Of a stretch of 64,000 bases of DNA, positions 20,932 through 31,671 are shown piece by piece. This DNA comes from Thecaphora thlaspeos (lineage: Eukaryota; Basidiomycota; Ustilaginomycetes; Urocystidales; Glomosporiaceae). The notes beneath the pieces are model-generated. The model saw only the letters and a list, made by a program, of their open reading frames with translations. It was not told the DNA's origin and did no database searches. The stretch is from assembly GCA_900291925.1 (NCBI GenBank), contig UWYS01000011.1, positions 372,001 to 436,000 on the forward strand, written 5' to 3'. The stretch's first letter is position 1. Each line of letters opens with the position of its first letter. A program made the position numbers and the translations under genes.

Positions 20932-23900
20932 CTATCTCGTCGCACCTCTCTCGACCGCCGAAGCTGCCGCCGCGTCTGCGTGCTCGTGCTCATGTGCCTC
21001 TTCCTCTTGCTCGATGGCCGTCAACCGCCTTCTATCGTCCCTCTTCTGCAGCGTCCGCTTTAGCGAACCGGGCAGGAGCTTCTTGACCGACGACATCCTC
21101 CTCTTCCCGTCGCCACCGCTGCGTCGCGGCGCCGGCTCTCCCGAGCTAAAGGTGTAGCCTCGGTTCGGCCGGTCGACGCCCGTGAGCATGTCGTAATGCG
21201 TGCTGCTGGCGCGGCTCGCCGTCTGCTGGAGCTGGTGCATCGGTATGCCATCGCGCATCGCCGTTCCGGATGTCCGCGGCGGCGGCGCCGCTGCCCCTGC
21301 CGCGCCCGCTCCCGCTCCATGAGCACCATTACCGCCAGCACCCGAAGCGTGACTGTTGACCGTCGAGGCGGCCGCGTTACTGTCGTAGTCTTCGTCCTTC
21401 TTGCTGCGGTCGTAGATGGCCGGGTCGTTGTAGAAGTCGTGCCCGGGGTGCTTGTCGTTGACGTAGCGAAGGATGTCGATGTCAGTTGGGTAGTAGTACT
21501 GGCGGACAAACTTCCAGAGGAAGCGCGGCATCAGGCACAGCACGGTGCAGAAGATGCAGAGCGTGTAGTACTGGATCGAGGCGTAGTTGTAGTGGTTGTT
21601 GCCATACGACGGTGCCGAAAAGGCGCTCGGCTTGAAGGCGTTGTAGATCGGGACAAAGATGGCCACCACGACCGGCCCAAAGAGGATGCCGATCAGCATG
21701 AACCACGTCCATGCGCGCACGTCGAGGCCGGTGAAGAAGTTGGCGATAAAGACCGACGCAATCAGCATCGTCGCCGACCACTCGTACAGGTCGATGTCGT
21801 AGCCGTCGCTCCGCGCCGTCGTCATGTCGTAAGTGTAGGCGACGAAGAAGTAGAGCACCACTGACTGGTACACGCCCTCGACCACGTAGACGAGGAACGG
21901 CATCAGGCCAAAGTAGCGGCCCTCGCGCCCGCGCCGATAGAGCTCCGGGACCTGCATCAGCACCCTGTCGCTGATGTCGCGCTCAAAGATGCCGATGAAG
22001 ATGACGGCGGCCACCGTCCAGATGGCGTTCCAGAAGAGGAGGTAGATGTAGTCGATCGCCTGCGTCGTCGACCAGGCGCAGTAGATCTGGAACCAGAAGA
22101 GATAGCCGATCTGAATGTACTCCTTGTAGAAGAAGTTGTTGATCATGACCGAGTTGCGCCAGTAAGACCAGTGGCCGTGGACGAGCACCAGGCGCTTGAG
22201 GAAGCGGAACTGGGCGATCGCGTAGTCGGACGAATTGACCGCCTGGAGGCCCTCCTCGCCTGCTATACCGACGCCGACGTGCGCAGCCTGAATCATCGAG
22301 ACGTCGTTGGCGCCGTCGCCAATCGCGAGAGTCATGACGCCGAGGCCGTCCCTGATTAGGCGGACGATGAGCGCCTTCTGTAGCGGCGAGACACGGCAGC
22401 AGATGACGGCCCGGCATTGGGTCGAGATCTTGAGCAGGATGTCCTTGCTGAAGTCCTCGCTGAGCGCGTGGCCGAGCGCGGTCCCGTCGATGACGAGCGC
22501 GTAGCCGCCCGGCCGCTGTCCGTTATCTTCTCCGACGAGCGAGACCTGGCTGATGCTGTTGCGCCTCTGTCGATGGTACGAGGGGTGTCGGGACATGAAC
22601 GACGAGCGTCGGCTCTCGCTCTGCGCCTCAACGTCCGGCGGCTGGTGCTCCATCTCGGCGAGCGTCTCGTGCCCGCCAAAGAAGCGAACGACGGCCTTCT
22701 TCATCTGCTCGTAGGCCGAGTTGGGCTGACTGTACTCGCCGCCGCGAACGACGACGAGATTCATGTCCTTGATCAGTAGCTGTGTGCTGTAGCCGATCGC
22801 GATGGCCGTCTCGAGCTTGTCGCCGGTTGCGACCCAGACGTTGATTCCGGCGCGCTTGAGGTCGGCGATCGTCTCCGGCACGCCGTCCTGGAGCTTGTCC
22901 TCGATTGCGGTGGCGCCGAGCAGGATGAAGTTGCTTTCGATCTCGCTGGCTAGCTGCTCCATGGCCTCCTCGCGGTCCGTCAGCGAGACCGAGGCCTGGT
23001 GGAGGCGCTGCGACCAGTCCTCGTAGTACTGAGCGTCGAGCTCCTTGTAACCGAGACAGAGGGTCCGGAGGCCCTTGTTGGCGAATTCCTCGAGCGCTTG
23101 GTCGGTCCGCTCCTTGACGTCGTCCTGCCCGTCGACCGAGCGCTCGAACATGGTACTGTCGGCGCCCTTGGCCAGCAGCAGCAGCAGCCCATCGGAGTGG
23201 CGGCGGAGGATGACGCTCATGCGTTTGCGTGCCGAGCTGAACTCGTTGACCGTCAGCAGCTCGTACTTTTCCAGCTCGTCGCTCTCGGGGACCTGAAGCC
23301 TGAGCGTGCTCCGATCCTTGCCGCAGAAGACGTAGCCAACGTCGGCCGCCGCCTGGACTAGCGCTTGCTCGTCGGGGCTCTGGGCCTGGTATTCGAGGAC
23401 GTTGCCCTTGTGCTCCTCGACCAGCACCGTGTGGCAGAGGCTGAGGCAGCGGAAGAAGCGGCCCAGCAGCGCGCCCTGCTGGCCCTCGCCGTCGGACAGG
23501 TCGCGGCTCAGCCTGCTGTCCTTGAAGGTGGGCACGTCTGCATTGCTCGGTCGCACTGTCCGCCGCTTGCCATCGCGTCCGCCCTGGTGCGACGGGTGCG
23601 AGGAGGACGAGCTTTTCCGGTCGATGTCCGGGTTGCTCGCTAGGCCGGCCTTTTCGACAGAGAGCGCCGCCGCCGAAGCCTCGTCGCTGCGCTCGACCGA
23701 CTTGTCGCCGGTGTAGACGACGCCGCCGACGGCGCACTCGCGGAAGATCATCATGTTCTGCGTGAGCGTGCCCGTCTTGTCGCTGAAAATGTACTCAATC
23801 TGTCCGAGATCGTCGGAGAGGTTCCACGACTTGGCCGTCGTCCGGCGATTTCGCTTCTCGTACCAGATGTCGTAGTCGTCGTAGATGAGGAACGCTTGAA

Positions 23901-25650
23901 CGGTGCGGACTGCCTCGATCGAGATGTAGAGCGAGATGGGGACGATGTTCTGGAAGGTGATGAGCGAGTTGGCAAACGCGACGAGGCCGTTGATGCGCGG
24001 ATTGTCGTCGCTGTAGACGGCGAGGTACTCCCAGTAGCCGCTCCGGTCGAAGTAGTAGTCCTCGAGCCACCAGTCGGCGATGGCGCAGACAATGGCCATC
24101 AGCGCGAGGACGGCGAGGTTAAAGTAGACCATCGGATTCATCTGCTTTTCGACCTTGGAGCGCTTGCTCGGCGTCACGCCCGAGTTGGCGACGATCTTGG
24201 AGTCGGCGCCGGTCATCAGAACAATACCGACGACCCACTTGGTGTTGCGCAGGTTGCAGCCGCGGAGGAGCACCTCATTGAGTGTGATCGGGCTCTGGAC
24301 TGGCTTGCCCTCCTTGTCATACGTATCGCTCAGCTCGACGCTGCCGTTCAAGCGGTACATGTTAGTCGACTGCGGCTCGGTGTGCACGCGGAAGGACGCC
24401 TGGGCGCACGCCTGCGGGCTGCGAAGGTGCGAGAGCTCGGGGACGGCGTGTCGCGACTTGAGATTCGTCTCGCCGTCGAGGTTCTTGGTCTCGATGAAGC
24501 ACGTGTCTTCCTCCTCGCTGGTGGCGCAGATGACGATGTCGGCGGGGATGGGGTCATTGTTGCGCAGGATGACAAAGTCGCCGACGGCCAGGTCCTCCCA
24601 CATCTTGGGCTTCCACCGCGGCTTCTTCTTGGCGTAGTGGGCGTGCTCCTCGTCCGCCGAAAGGACACGCCCGCGGTGGAGCACGCGGCCGTCGGCTTGG
24701 TGCTCATAATCCGGATCGTGGATGCTCAGGCCGGTCGTGCTGCGGCGGTGAAGCGCTTGGGTACCGAGCAGGTCGCCCTCCTGGCTCGGCGACGTGGGGC
24801 CCTGCGCGCTCCCTCCGCCAGGAGCGTCCGTCGGCGGCTCTATCGGCGAAGCGTCGTGCACCGTCTGAGGGTGCTCGACGGCCACGCTGGCCCGCTCCTT
24901 CATCTGCTCCTGCACCGCCAGAGTCTTCTTCTTGCCGCCGGGAAGCTTCTGGCGCAGCGCCGTTCCGAAGCTGCGGCTCTTCAGCTCGGTGAAGTTTGGG
25001 TTCTTCCATCCGCCGCCGACTAGTGAGTCGACGCGAAGCCGGTTAATGAAGAGGTCCGACTGGTGCCTCTTGACGTCTTCGTAGCCGTCTTTGGCCATCG
25101 TGATCGCCAGGACCGCCAGCAGCGGCAGCATCGACACGCCCGGGCTGATGGTCGAGAACTGCGGGAAGAACTGGAGGATGACGATGACTGGAACAGGGGC
25201 AAAGCAAAGGCGAAGGCCGTCGTGAACGAATTGTCAGCATGCACCACTCGCGTCTGCGACTGGACAAGGACAAGCCTCGCCGCCAAGCAAGGAATGCGTC
25301 GGCTGGCCTTCTCCCGCAGACCCTCGTGCTCTCCGATTCTAATACCTACGCAGAAAGAAGAGATTGGCGATCCTACGGAACTGCTCCAGCAGGTTTTTGA
25401 AGACAAAATTGTACAGCGTGTACTTTGCCGTGAGGACCTGGTTGCTTGCAAACTCCCAGCCAAGGGCGGGCCGCCCCTTCTTGCCAAACGCATCGGTCGG
25501 TAGCGGCTGGTTGAAATAGACGGTTCTTGCGGCTGGTGGGGGCCGTTTCTTGGTGAATGCTGTCTCGGGATTTAGGTCGATGCTCTTGACCCTGAGCCAA
25601 AAGGCCTTGAGTGGCGACATCTTCATCTTCGGACTCGCCGTGTCCGCCAT
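20932..25650 (-). CDS. P4-type ATPase (phospholipid flippase, Dnf/Drs2 family), 1518 aa
   Basis: Exon 1 (25350-25650) and exon 2 (20932-25187) join in frame (NLFF-L-IVILQFFPQF). It is a polytopic membrane pump predicted to move aminophospholipids to the cytosolic leaflet at plasma membrane or trans-Golgi. Seen directly: the N-terminal PNQ-like segment and first membrane helices, the actuator-domain DGETNLK, the phosphorylation motif DKTGTLT with its Asp at residue 570, the nucleotide-binding KGADSTMFER, the hinge GDGANDVSMI, and about ten hydrophobic helices. The C-terminal tail after the last helix carries YYPTDIDILR, as in Dnf1/Dnf2, then a low-complexity Ala/Gly and basic extension. The start at 25648-25650 (MADTASPKMK) is preferred; an in-frame codon 13 codons upstream is possible. 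Which paralogue it is cannot be settled here. Confidence 0.95.
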
Positions 25651-28007
25651 CGTGGGGGCGGGAGACTGAGCACAAAGGCTCGGAAGCAAGTGGGCTGGGC
25701 TGCGGTCGGAAACGACGAGACGAGAGGCAGGGCGATGGACGGAAGAGTGTGGCCGATCGGCTCAGGGGCAGAGGAGCGGGCGCGTGTCTTGTGCCGTTTG
25801 CCACTGTTCCGCGGTGACGGAGGTCGGATCGGGGCGAAGCGGGAGGGTTGACTGGGAGACGAGAGGGGTCACAAAACGGAAGCGGCACCGAGACAGTCGT
25901 GGTTTGCTGACAATGTCAGCGGCCGTGTAGCGTGACGGCTAGTCGACGGACTGCGGTGATGGCGTAGGGAGGAGGGGGTGGGCTAGGACGAGGTGCACCA
26001 ACTCTTTGCTTTGCTTCCTTCCTCTGTGCAATGTAGAGCCCGGCCTGCGATACTGTGGAGCGAGCTCCAAAAGACCGGACTTAGCCCTCTGAGGCGGGCG
26101 GTAAAAGGGAGGAGCGACGCGTTTGGCACGCGCGTGTATTCGCCCGTGAGGAAAGGGCCGGACGGCGAGGGTTCGCCAGAGGGGCCGAAGGTCGGGCAGC
26201 TGGCGGCGAGAACGAGATAGTGGGAGTGGCGTTGGTGGTGGTGGACAAGGGGTCGAAGGCGGCGCGAAGGTAACAGAGTTATGGGGGCTAGAGCGTGTGG
26301 AGCGGCTGTCGAAGAACGGCCTCTCCGACGGGTCGAGGAGGATGTGGAAAGGGCGAAAACGGGGAAAGTAAATTCAAATCACAACACACTACGACGGATC
26401 TCCTTTTTCCAAGGACGGGCGTGCAGGCGGGCCGGCTGATGTGAGGTGATGCGGTGTGATGTGAGCTGGGTCTGGAGCGGGTATTTGTGTGTGCGTGTAC
26501 ATAAGGCTCCCGTCAGACCCCCTCTTTTGCTTGCTTGCCTTTCGACAGTCGGACGACAATTATGCGCTCTGCAGGCTAGAGGCACAGGGGAGGCTAGGGA
26601 AGCGTCGTCGTGCTCAGCCGTCGATCGATGGTTGTGTGTTCCAAAATAGGCGGGGCAGGAGCGTATCGTTTGGCGAAGGAGAATCGCCAGCTGGCGGTGG
26701 CGATAGGGGACTGGGATTAGGGATGGTGGTGGTGGGTTGCAACGGGCTGATGGATGGCGAGCAGGTGGGCTCTAGGAAGGCCTGGTCATGCTGTATGGGG
26801 GGCCATGGGAAAGCAAGCTAAGTTACAGTAAGACGATCGTGGGCCCTTCCCACCGAATCACGGCCCAAGCGATCCGAACGAGCCAAACCAAGGCAGGGCA
26901 GGCGGGCCGCTCGTCATGCGCCCGACGGCGCAAAGGCCAAAGGGCAAAAACGTGAACATCAGCCGGCGCCAGACGGCCGCGCGCTGACAAAAAAAAAGCC
27001 GAGCAGGGACAGGCCCACGACCGCGCGCTTCCGCTGGCCCGCTGCTTCGCTGGCCCGACCCTGTGCTGGATCTCGTCGGATGCCTGCCGTTACTCGCTCG
27101 CTCCGTTGGATGGCGGTTGCGGCTGCTGGTGGGCGCGGTGGGAGGACCCTACACTCGGCCGGCCTTTGCTGCGTGGCTGGGTGACAGGGCGAAGCAGGCA
27201 GGCCGGGGTTTTCCTTCTGTTTTGCGACCACCAATATAGCATATATGATGCTGGGGTTGCCGTCTCGCAGGGCCCAGGGTACATGACACGATGGAAGCGT
27301 CCGTGTCCGTCGGTGGTACTGTAGCTAAGTTGTACAGAGGCATGGTGCACGTGCGCAGGGCGTGCGCGTCGGGGGGCGCGTCGGGGGGCGATCGGCAGTT
27401 GCACTGGGCCTTCCCTCGCCGCCGCGCGGCTCCTCTCCTCCTGCCTCTTCCCCTCCATCTCCTTTGACGTCGTCGCCCGCCAGGGCACCTTTTTCCCTTG
27501 TCTTTTTCCACCCTGCCCTCCCTTGTGCTTGCCGGGAGCCCCTCCCGAGCTCAGGTCCTCCTGCAGAGGCGAGGCGAGGCGAGGCGTGGATCTGCCCGCA
27601 AGCCCCGGGCCGCACACCTCATGCCTGGTCTCGTTGGATTTGTGCTCCCCTCCGCGGGCCGAGCCTTGCCGCCTGGCCGGCCACCTTTGATTGGGCGCGG
27701 CAAAGCGATGGTTCTGTATCTCCGTGCCTCGCAGCCCAACACCGTCGGCTTTCTCGCTTTGCTCTACAGTATTTTCTGCTTTCTCAAGAAGATTCAACCG
27801 CTGCGTGACAAGCCCATAGGTGAATGAGAGAGGCAAGCCGAGGCTGATCTCGACGTCGCGGCTGTGACCCGCGTTGATTGCCGTCACTCGACTACGGCTG
27901 CTGCCGACGCTCGCACGCTTTGATGGCCGACGACGGTACGGTACATCTCGACCGTAGATACACCAGAAGTCGGTCTCGGCCCACTACTTTCCGCTCCGCC
28001 GGCCATC
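25651..28007. other. Long intergenic region between flippase promoter and UBR7-like gene
   Basis: The right-hand part is the 3' flank of the UBR7-like gene and the left part is the flippase promoter. There are GCGAG tandem repeats (gcgaggcgaggcgaggcg) near 27570. The minus frame 27090-27887 (265 codons) is Arg/Ala/Gly/Pro-rich and motif-free; I read it as a composition artefact. No RNA gene recognised. Confidence 0.45.
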
Positions 28008-29867
28008 TCACTTCTCTCCTTCCTTCTGCTTCCTAAAGAAAGCCTTGACGTCCTCCTCGCTAACCATCTTTCCCGATCCAGCAAATGGTCTCAGGTGCTC
28101 CCAGAGGGCATCGCGGAAACTGTTGTACGCCTGCAGCGAGTTGAGCATCTTCTCGCGCGGCATCGTCCGCAGCGCCGCCATGCCCAGGTCGTACGTCGAC
28201 GAACTGACCGACGCCGCATCGTCGTTGTCGACATGCAGCTGCGAGCCCTCATGGTCAGACGGGGGACTGTAGGTCGTCTCGACGTCGAGCACAAAGGGCA
28301 GGCCGGACCACCGTGCTAGACAGCTCAAGCAACGGCAGATACGTGATCGGAACTCTTCCGAGAGGAAGATGTCGTATCTTTGTCGAGGCGTGGCGTCGTC
28401 ACTGTCGCTGCCGTCCTTGGACAGCGCGGGGACGTAGTCGTCCGTCACCAAGGCGGGGACATCCTTGAGCAACGGCATGATACCGGGGACCGTGCAGGTC
28501 GACGTCGATCTTTCTACTTTTTGCTCGGCGTTCGTCTCAGCTTCGGTGTGGTCCACCTTGACCCTCTTTGTCGTCGCATCGTCCTGGCCGTCCGTTACGC
28601 CGGCAATCGCGTCATCGGCTGCCTTCCTCTTGTCAGAAGGTGCAGCAGCACCAGCGGGTTGCGCTGCGTTCGATGCTGTCGTTGCCGCCGCTGCCTCTGT
28701 CCCCCCATCTGCCACTTTGTCATCTTCGTCGGCTGTTGGCTCGTGTAGCTTCAGCCCGAAGAGCTGCCAGCTAGGTTCGTCCGCTCGAGTCGCCGACGAT
28801 GCCTCGACGTCTGCAGGTTGCGGGACGGCGTTGCCGTGAGCTGCGGTATTGGCGTCCTGCGTGCCAGCCGCAACGTCGGTGTGGTGTGGGCCTGCTGCTG
28901 CTTTTGACTCGTCCGTCGGCACTCGGATGCTTGGGATGCCGTCCCAGCTGGTGACCGTTGCGCATTGCTGCGACGGGAGGAGCATCATCCATCCTCTCGA
29001 GCCGGCGTAGGAACGCAGCATCTCGTTGCCTTCCTTGCGCACGCAGACATCGCAGATCATCAGGTCGAAGAGGTCGTGGTCGATCAGGGGCGGCTCGCCG
29101 TCGTCGAGCACCTTTCTCGCTGCATCTGCATCCATATCCGCTTTGGTCAATGGCGGCGGCGGTCGGAGCGAGGTGCAGCTCTCGTGCAGCCACTCTTCGC
29201 ACACGAGACACTGGAACATGGTCTCGTCCTCGCTCTCCGGATCGTAGGTGCGTCCGCGCACGCAGTGGCAGAAGCCTCCCTCGAAGTTGTGGTTGTATCG
29301 ATTCTCCTCGTTCTGCGGGTCGAAGCCGGGCTTGCGTAGCGTGCAGGGAGATGCTCCGGGCGGATACTCGAGCTGCGCATCGATCGACACGTTGCCTCGG
29401 CTCGGTGACGAAGACGACGAGCGGTTGGGCTGTCGGTCCTTGTAGAGGTTGGGTGTGCCGCAGTCGCAGCGAAAGTGGCGCTTGTTGAAGAGCTCTACCA
29501 GGTCATGTTCTGCGTGGCAGGATACGCTACATCCGGCGCATACACCACCGCCGCCGCACGTCTTGCAAGCATACACGGGCTGGCGGATGTAGCCCATGCT
29601 GTAGGTGCAGGTGTCGAACTTGAAGGGGATCGCCTCTGTCGCCTGTGCCTCTAGGCGGGCCTGGCGGGCGATCAGGTCTGCGGCGGTGAAGCCGACATCC
29701 TCTGCAGCGAGGGCGGGTGCCGGTAGAGAGGGATCTGGGAGGGCAGCGTGGGCGGCGGCGGCAGTGGTGGTGGCCGATGCGCTTGGTTGAGATGGAGCGG
29801 CGCTGCTCTGAGATGCTGCGGATGCTGCTGATGATGCCGAGTCGATGTCGTTCCTCTGTGGGTCCAT
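28008..29867 (-). CDS. UBR7: UBR7/Mlo2-like protein (UBR box plus PHD-type zinc finger), 619 aa
   Basis: Single exon. After an Ala/Ser-rich N-terminus (about 75 residues) comes a UBR-type zinc finger: FDTCTYSMGYIRQPVYACKT with CGGGGVCAGCSVSCHAEHDL and RCDCGT, the Cys/His spacing of the UBR box. A PHD-like finger follows (GGFCHCVRGRTYDPE, MFQCLVCEEWLHESC). The middle is acidic and Ala/Thr-rich with a predicted nuclear basic patch (DKRKAADD, TTKRVKVD). The C-terminus holds a conserved helix block ending VKAFFRKQKEGEK. Human UBR7 is a nuclear chromatin-associated E3 candidate and fission-yeast Mlo2 affects chromosome segregation; role inferred. It is transcribed divergently from the TFIIIC gene. 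The in-frame upstream open stretch (to 30092) is not needed, since ATG MDPQRND gives a normal length. Confidence 0.9.
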   Translation of the reverse strand: MDPQRNDIDSASSAASAASQSSAAPSQPSASATTTAAAAHAALPDPSLPAPALAAEDVGFTAADLIARQARLEAQATEAIPFKFDTCTYSMGYIRQPVYACKTCGGGGVCAGCSVSCHAEHDLVELFNKRHFRCDCGTPNLYKDRQPNRSSSSSPSRGNVSIDAQLEYPPGASPCTLRKPGFDPQNEENRYNHNFEGGFCHCVRGRTYDPESEDETMFQCLVCEEWLHESCTSLRPPPPLTKADMDADAARKVLDDGEPPLIDHDLFDLMICDVCVRKEGNEMLRSYAGSRGWMMLLPSQQCATVTSWDGIPSIRVPTDESKAAAGPHHTDVAAGTQDANTAAHGNAVPQPADVEASSATRADEPSWQLFGLKLHEPTADEDDKVADGGTEAAAATTASNAAQPAGAAAPSDKRKAADDAIAGVTDGQDDATTKRVKVDHTEAETNAEQKVERSTSTCTVPGIMPLLKDVPALVTDDYVPALSKDGSDSDDATPRQRYDIFLSEEFRSRICRCLSCLARWSGLPFVLDVETTYSPPSDHEGSQLHVDNDDAASVSSSTYDLGMAALRTMPREKMLNSLQAYNSFRDALWEHLRPFAGSGKMVSEEDVKAFFRKQKEGEK

Positions 29868-30149
29868 GGTGTCGAAGCAGGCGCGGCTGGACAGGGCTGC
29901 TGGGGTTGGTGTTGGGGTGGGTGGTGGCGCGTCACGAAGGACGGCGGCTGCGAGGGCGGAGGCGCGCCAAGCAACACGACACGCGCAGCTGTGCGTATGG
30001 AGGTGAGGCGCACGGGCCCTCTCTTCTTTCCCGAGGGCCCGCTCTTCCTCCTTGACTTCCTCACTCCTTCCACTCCGCATCTTTGACCGCATTCGACACC
30101 CCTCCTATCAAGCGTCGGCCAGTCGACTGCGCCGCAACAGAACCTCAAC
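29868..30149. promoter_or_regulatory. Short bidirectional promoter between UBR7-like and TFIIIC genes
   Basis: Only 282 bp separate the two start codons. CT-rich on the plus strand near 30015-30110 (ctcttctttcccg, cttcctcactcc), typical of fungal leaders. No TATA box is obvious. Shared control is inferred from the spacing. Confidence 0.6.
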
Positions 30150-31556
30150 ATGGCCGCTCAACCCTCGGCGACGTCCATACCGCTGCTCCAGCGTCCCCTC
30201 ATCGACCCCTCCTGGACGCGGGCCCCCAACGACCGCTTCCATCCGACCAAGCCCTCCCACCTCTTATCTCACCTCGGCAGCACGGCGGCTTACAGGCAGG
30301 CGCAAGACGACATCGTCGACGACGCCGACGAGAGCGACGGCTCATCTGTCTGGTCCTACACGGAAGAGACGGAGCTCGTCACGCTCGATCTCGGCACCGA
30401 CCGGACGGCGCGCAAGGCGCTCCTCGGTCTCTCGGGCGGTGCCTCGCTGTCCGAACCCAGACTCCCCAGCAGCGGCGGACCCGGCTCCTCCAGCCGATCC
30501 GTCCGCAGTGCCGCAAACAAGGCCGTCGCAACGGACACCACCGCACGCAAGGAACAGAAACGAGGCACCGCGGCAGACGACACCTCGACCTCGACCGCCG
30601 CAGCTCCATCACGCAGCGTCGTTGGGGCGGGACGGATGTTTTCCATCACGGGTCTCGACACCACCTCGCCGCTGCTTAAGGTGGGCAACACCATCCTGCG
30701 AGGTCAACGCACCGAGCTTCTAGGCTCGGAGATCGTACTCAAGGACGAGTACGACGCCAGTCGACCGTTGGGACAACAGCACGCGCTACAGCCTCTTCGA
30801 CCGGTCGAGACGAGCTCTGCCTTCAATGCGGCTTCCGCCTCTACCCCTGCATCGACCACGTTCGACTCGTTCACGCAGCAGCGACAGCAGTCGGATCGCC
30901 ACCCGACGACGCAGTCCTCTACCACCTCTTCGCGTCTCCACTTTGTACCCATCTACGATCCAACAGACAACGAGCGGCTACCCCTCGACGTACGACGAGG
31001 AGCGCTCACCGAAGACCTTGCCGCCCTTGCCCAGTCTACAGCGACAACACGCGCCAAAGGTAAAGGCAAAGGCAAGGAGAAGGCGACGACGACGACAGAG
31101 AGAGGAGGTAAAAGGGGAGAGGTCGGCTCGGCAGACGACGATACGCCCCTGGCACAACGCGCGCAGGCCGAGACAGCAGAAGCAGAGGCGGCGACGCACA
31201 CATCGAGACAGCGAAGGGAAACCAGAAAGGAGGTAGAACTGACAGAGGCAGAGATCTTGTTGAGAAAGGCGGAAAAGTCGGTCAGGAAGGAAGTCAGGAG
31301 GAGGAAAAGGGAAGAGCTCAAGGCGCAAGAGCAGGAGCAGCAGCAGCAGCAACAAGAGCAAGAGCAGGCCGGAAAGGGACAATCGAGGCAGCGGCATGAG
31401 GCCAGTACCTCGACCAAGGAGGCAGCAACGATCGCAGCGCCGGCAGGAGATCGATCGGGACAGGAAGTGCAGCAGCAGCGTCGGCAGCAGCTCCGAGACG
31501 AAACGGCTCGGCAAGCAGAGACAGAGGAGCGTGGCGACGCTATGGAAGAGGATTGA
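30150..31556 (+). CDS. TFIIIC triple-barrel-domain subunit (tau55/GTF3C6-like), 468 aa
   Basis: Single exon, start ATG MAAQPSATS. The triple-barrel domain (TFIIIC subunit 6 family) is recognisable in two pieces: WSYTEETELVTLDLGTD near residue 70 and, after a Ser-rich insert, GRMFSITGLDTTSPLLKVGN then LRGQRTELLGSEIVL (residues about 160-200). This is the GLDT...P.L..GN...G..E...G pattern of the family. In yeast Tfc7 and human GTF3C6 this domain joins the tau-A lobe of TFIIIC, which recruits TFIIIB to tRNA genes. The C-terminal half is charged coiled coil and Gln/Glu-rich (poly-Q near 31334-31366). Its stop is 115 bp from the stop of the convergent F-box gene. Confidence 0.82.
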   Translation: MAAQPSATSIPLLQRPLIDPSWTRAPNDRFHPTKPSHLLSHLGSTAAYRQAQDDIVDDADESDGSSVWSYTEETELVTLDLGTDRTARKALLGLSGGASLSEPRLPSSGGPGSSSRSVRSAANKAVATDTTARKEQKRGTAADDTSTSTAAAPSRSVVGAGRMFSITGLDTTSPLLKVGNTILRGQRTELLGSEIVLKDEYDASRPLGQQHALQPLRPVETSSAFNAASASTPASTTFDSFTQQRQQSDRHPTTQSSTTSSRLHFVPIYDPTDNERLPLDVRRGALTEDLAALAQSTATTRAKGKGKGKEKATTTTERGGKRGEVGSADDDTPLAQRAQAETAEAEAATHTSRQRRETRKEVELTEAEILLRKAEKSVRKEVRRRKREELKAQEQEQQQQQQEQEQAGKGQSRQRHEASTSTKEAATIAAPAGDRSGQEVQQQRRQQLRDETARQAETEERGDAMEED

Positions 31557-31671
31557 ACCTCGGAAAGGTCCACCCCGCGCACGGCGGCCTGTAGCATGGC
31601 GTCCAGCCCCGATTGCAATCCTGATCGTATGGCTGAACGGATCGTGTCGCTACCCAATAAAACCCCTACTA

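Noticed and set aside
27090..27887. 265-codon minus-strand frame downstream of the UBR7-like gene
   Set aside because: Biased composition and no recognisable family; overlapped by equally long frames on the opposite strand.
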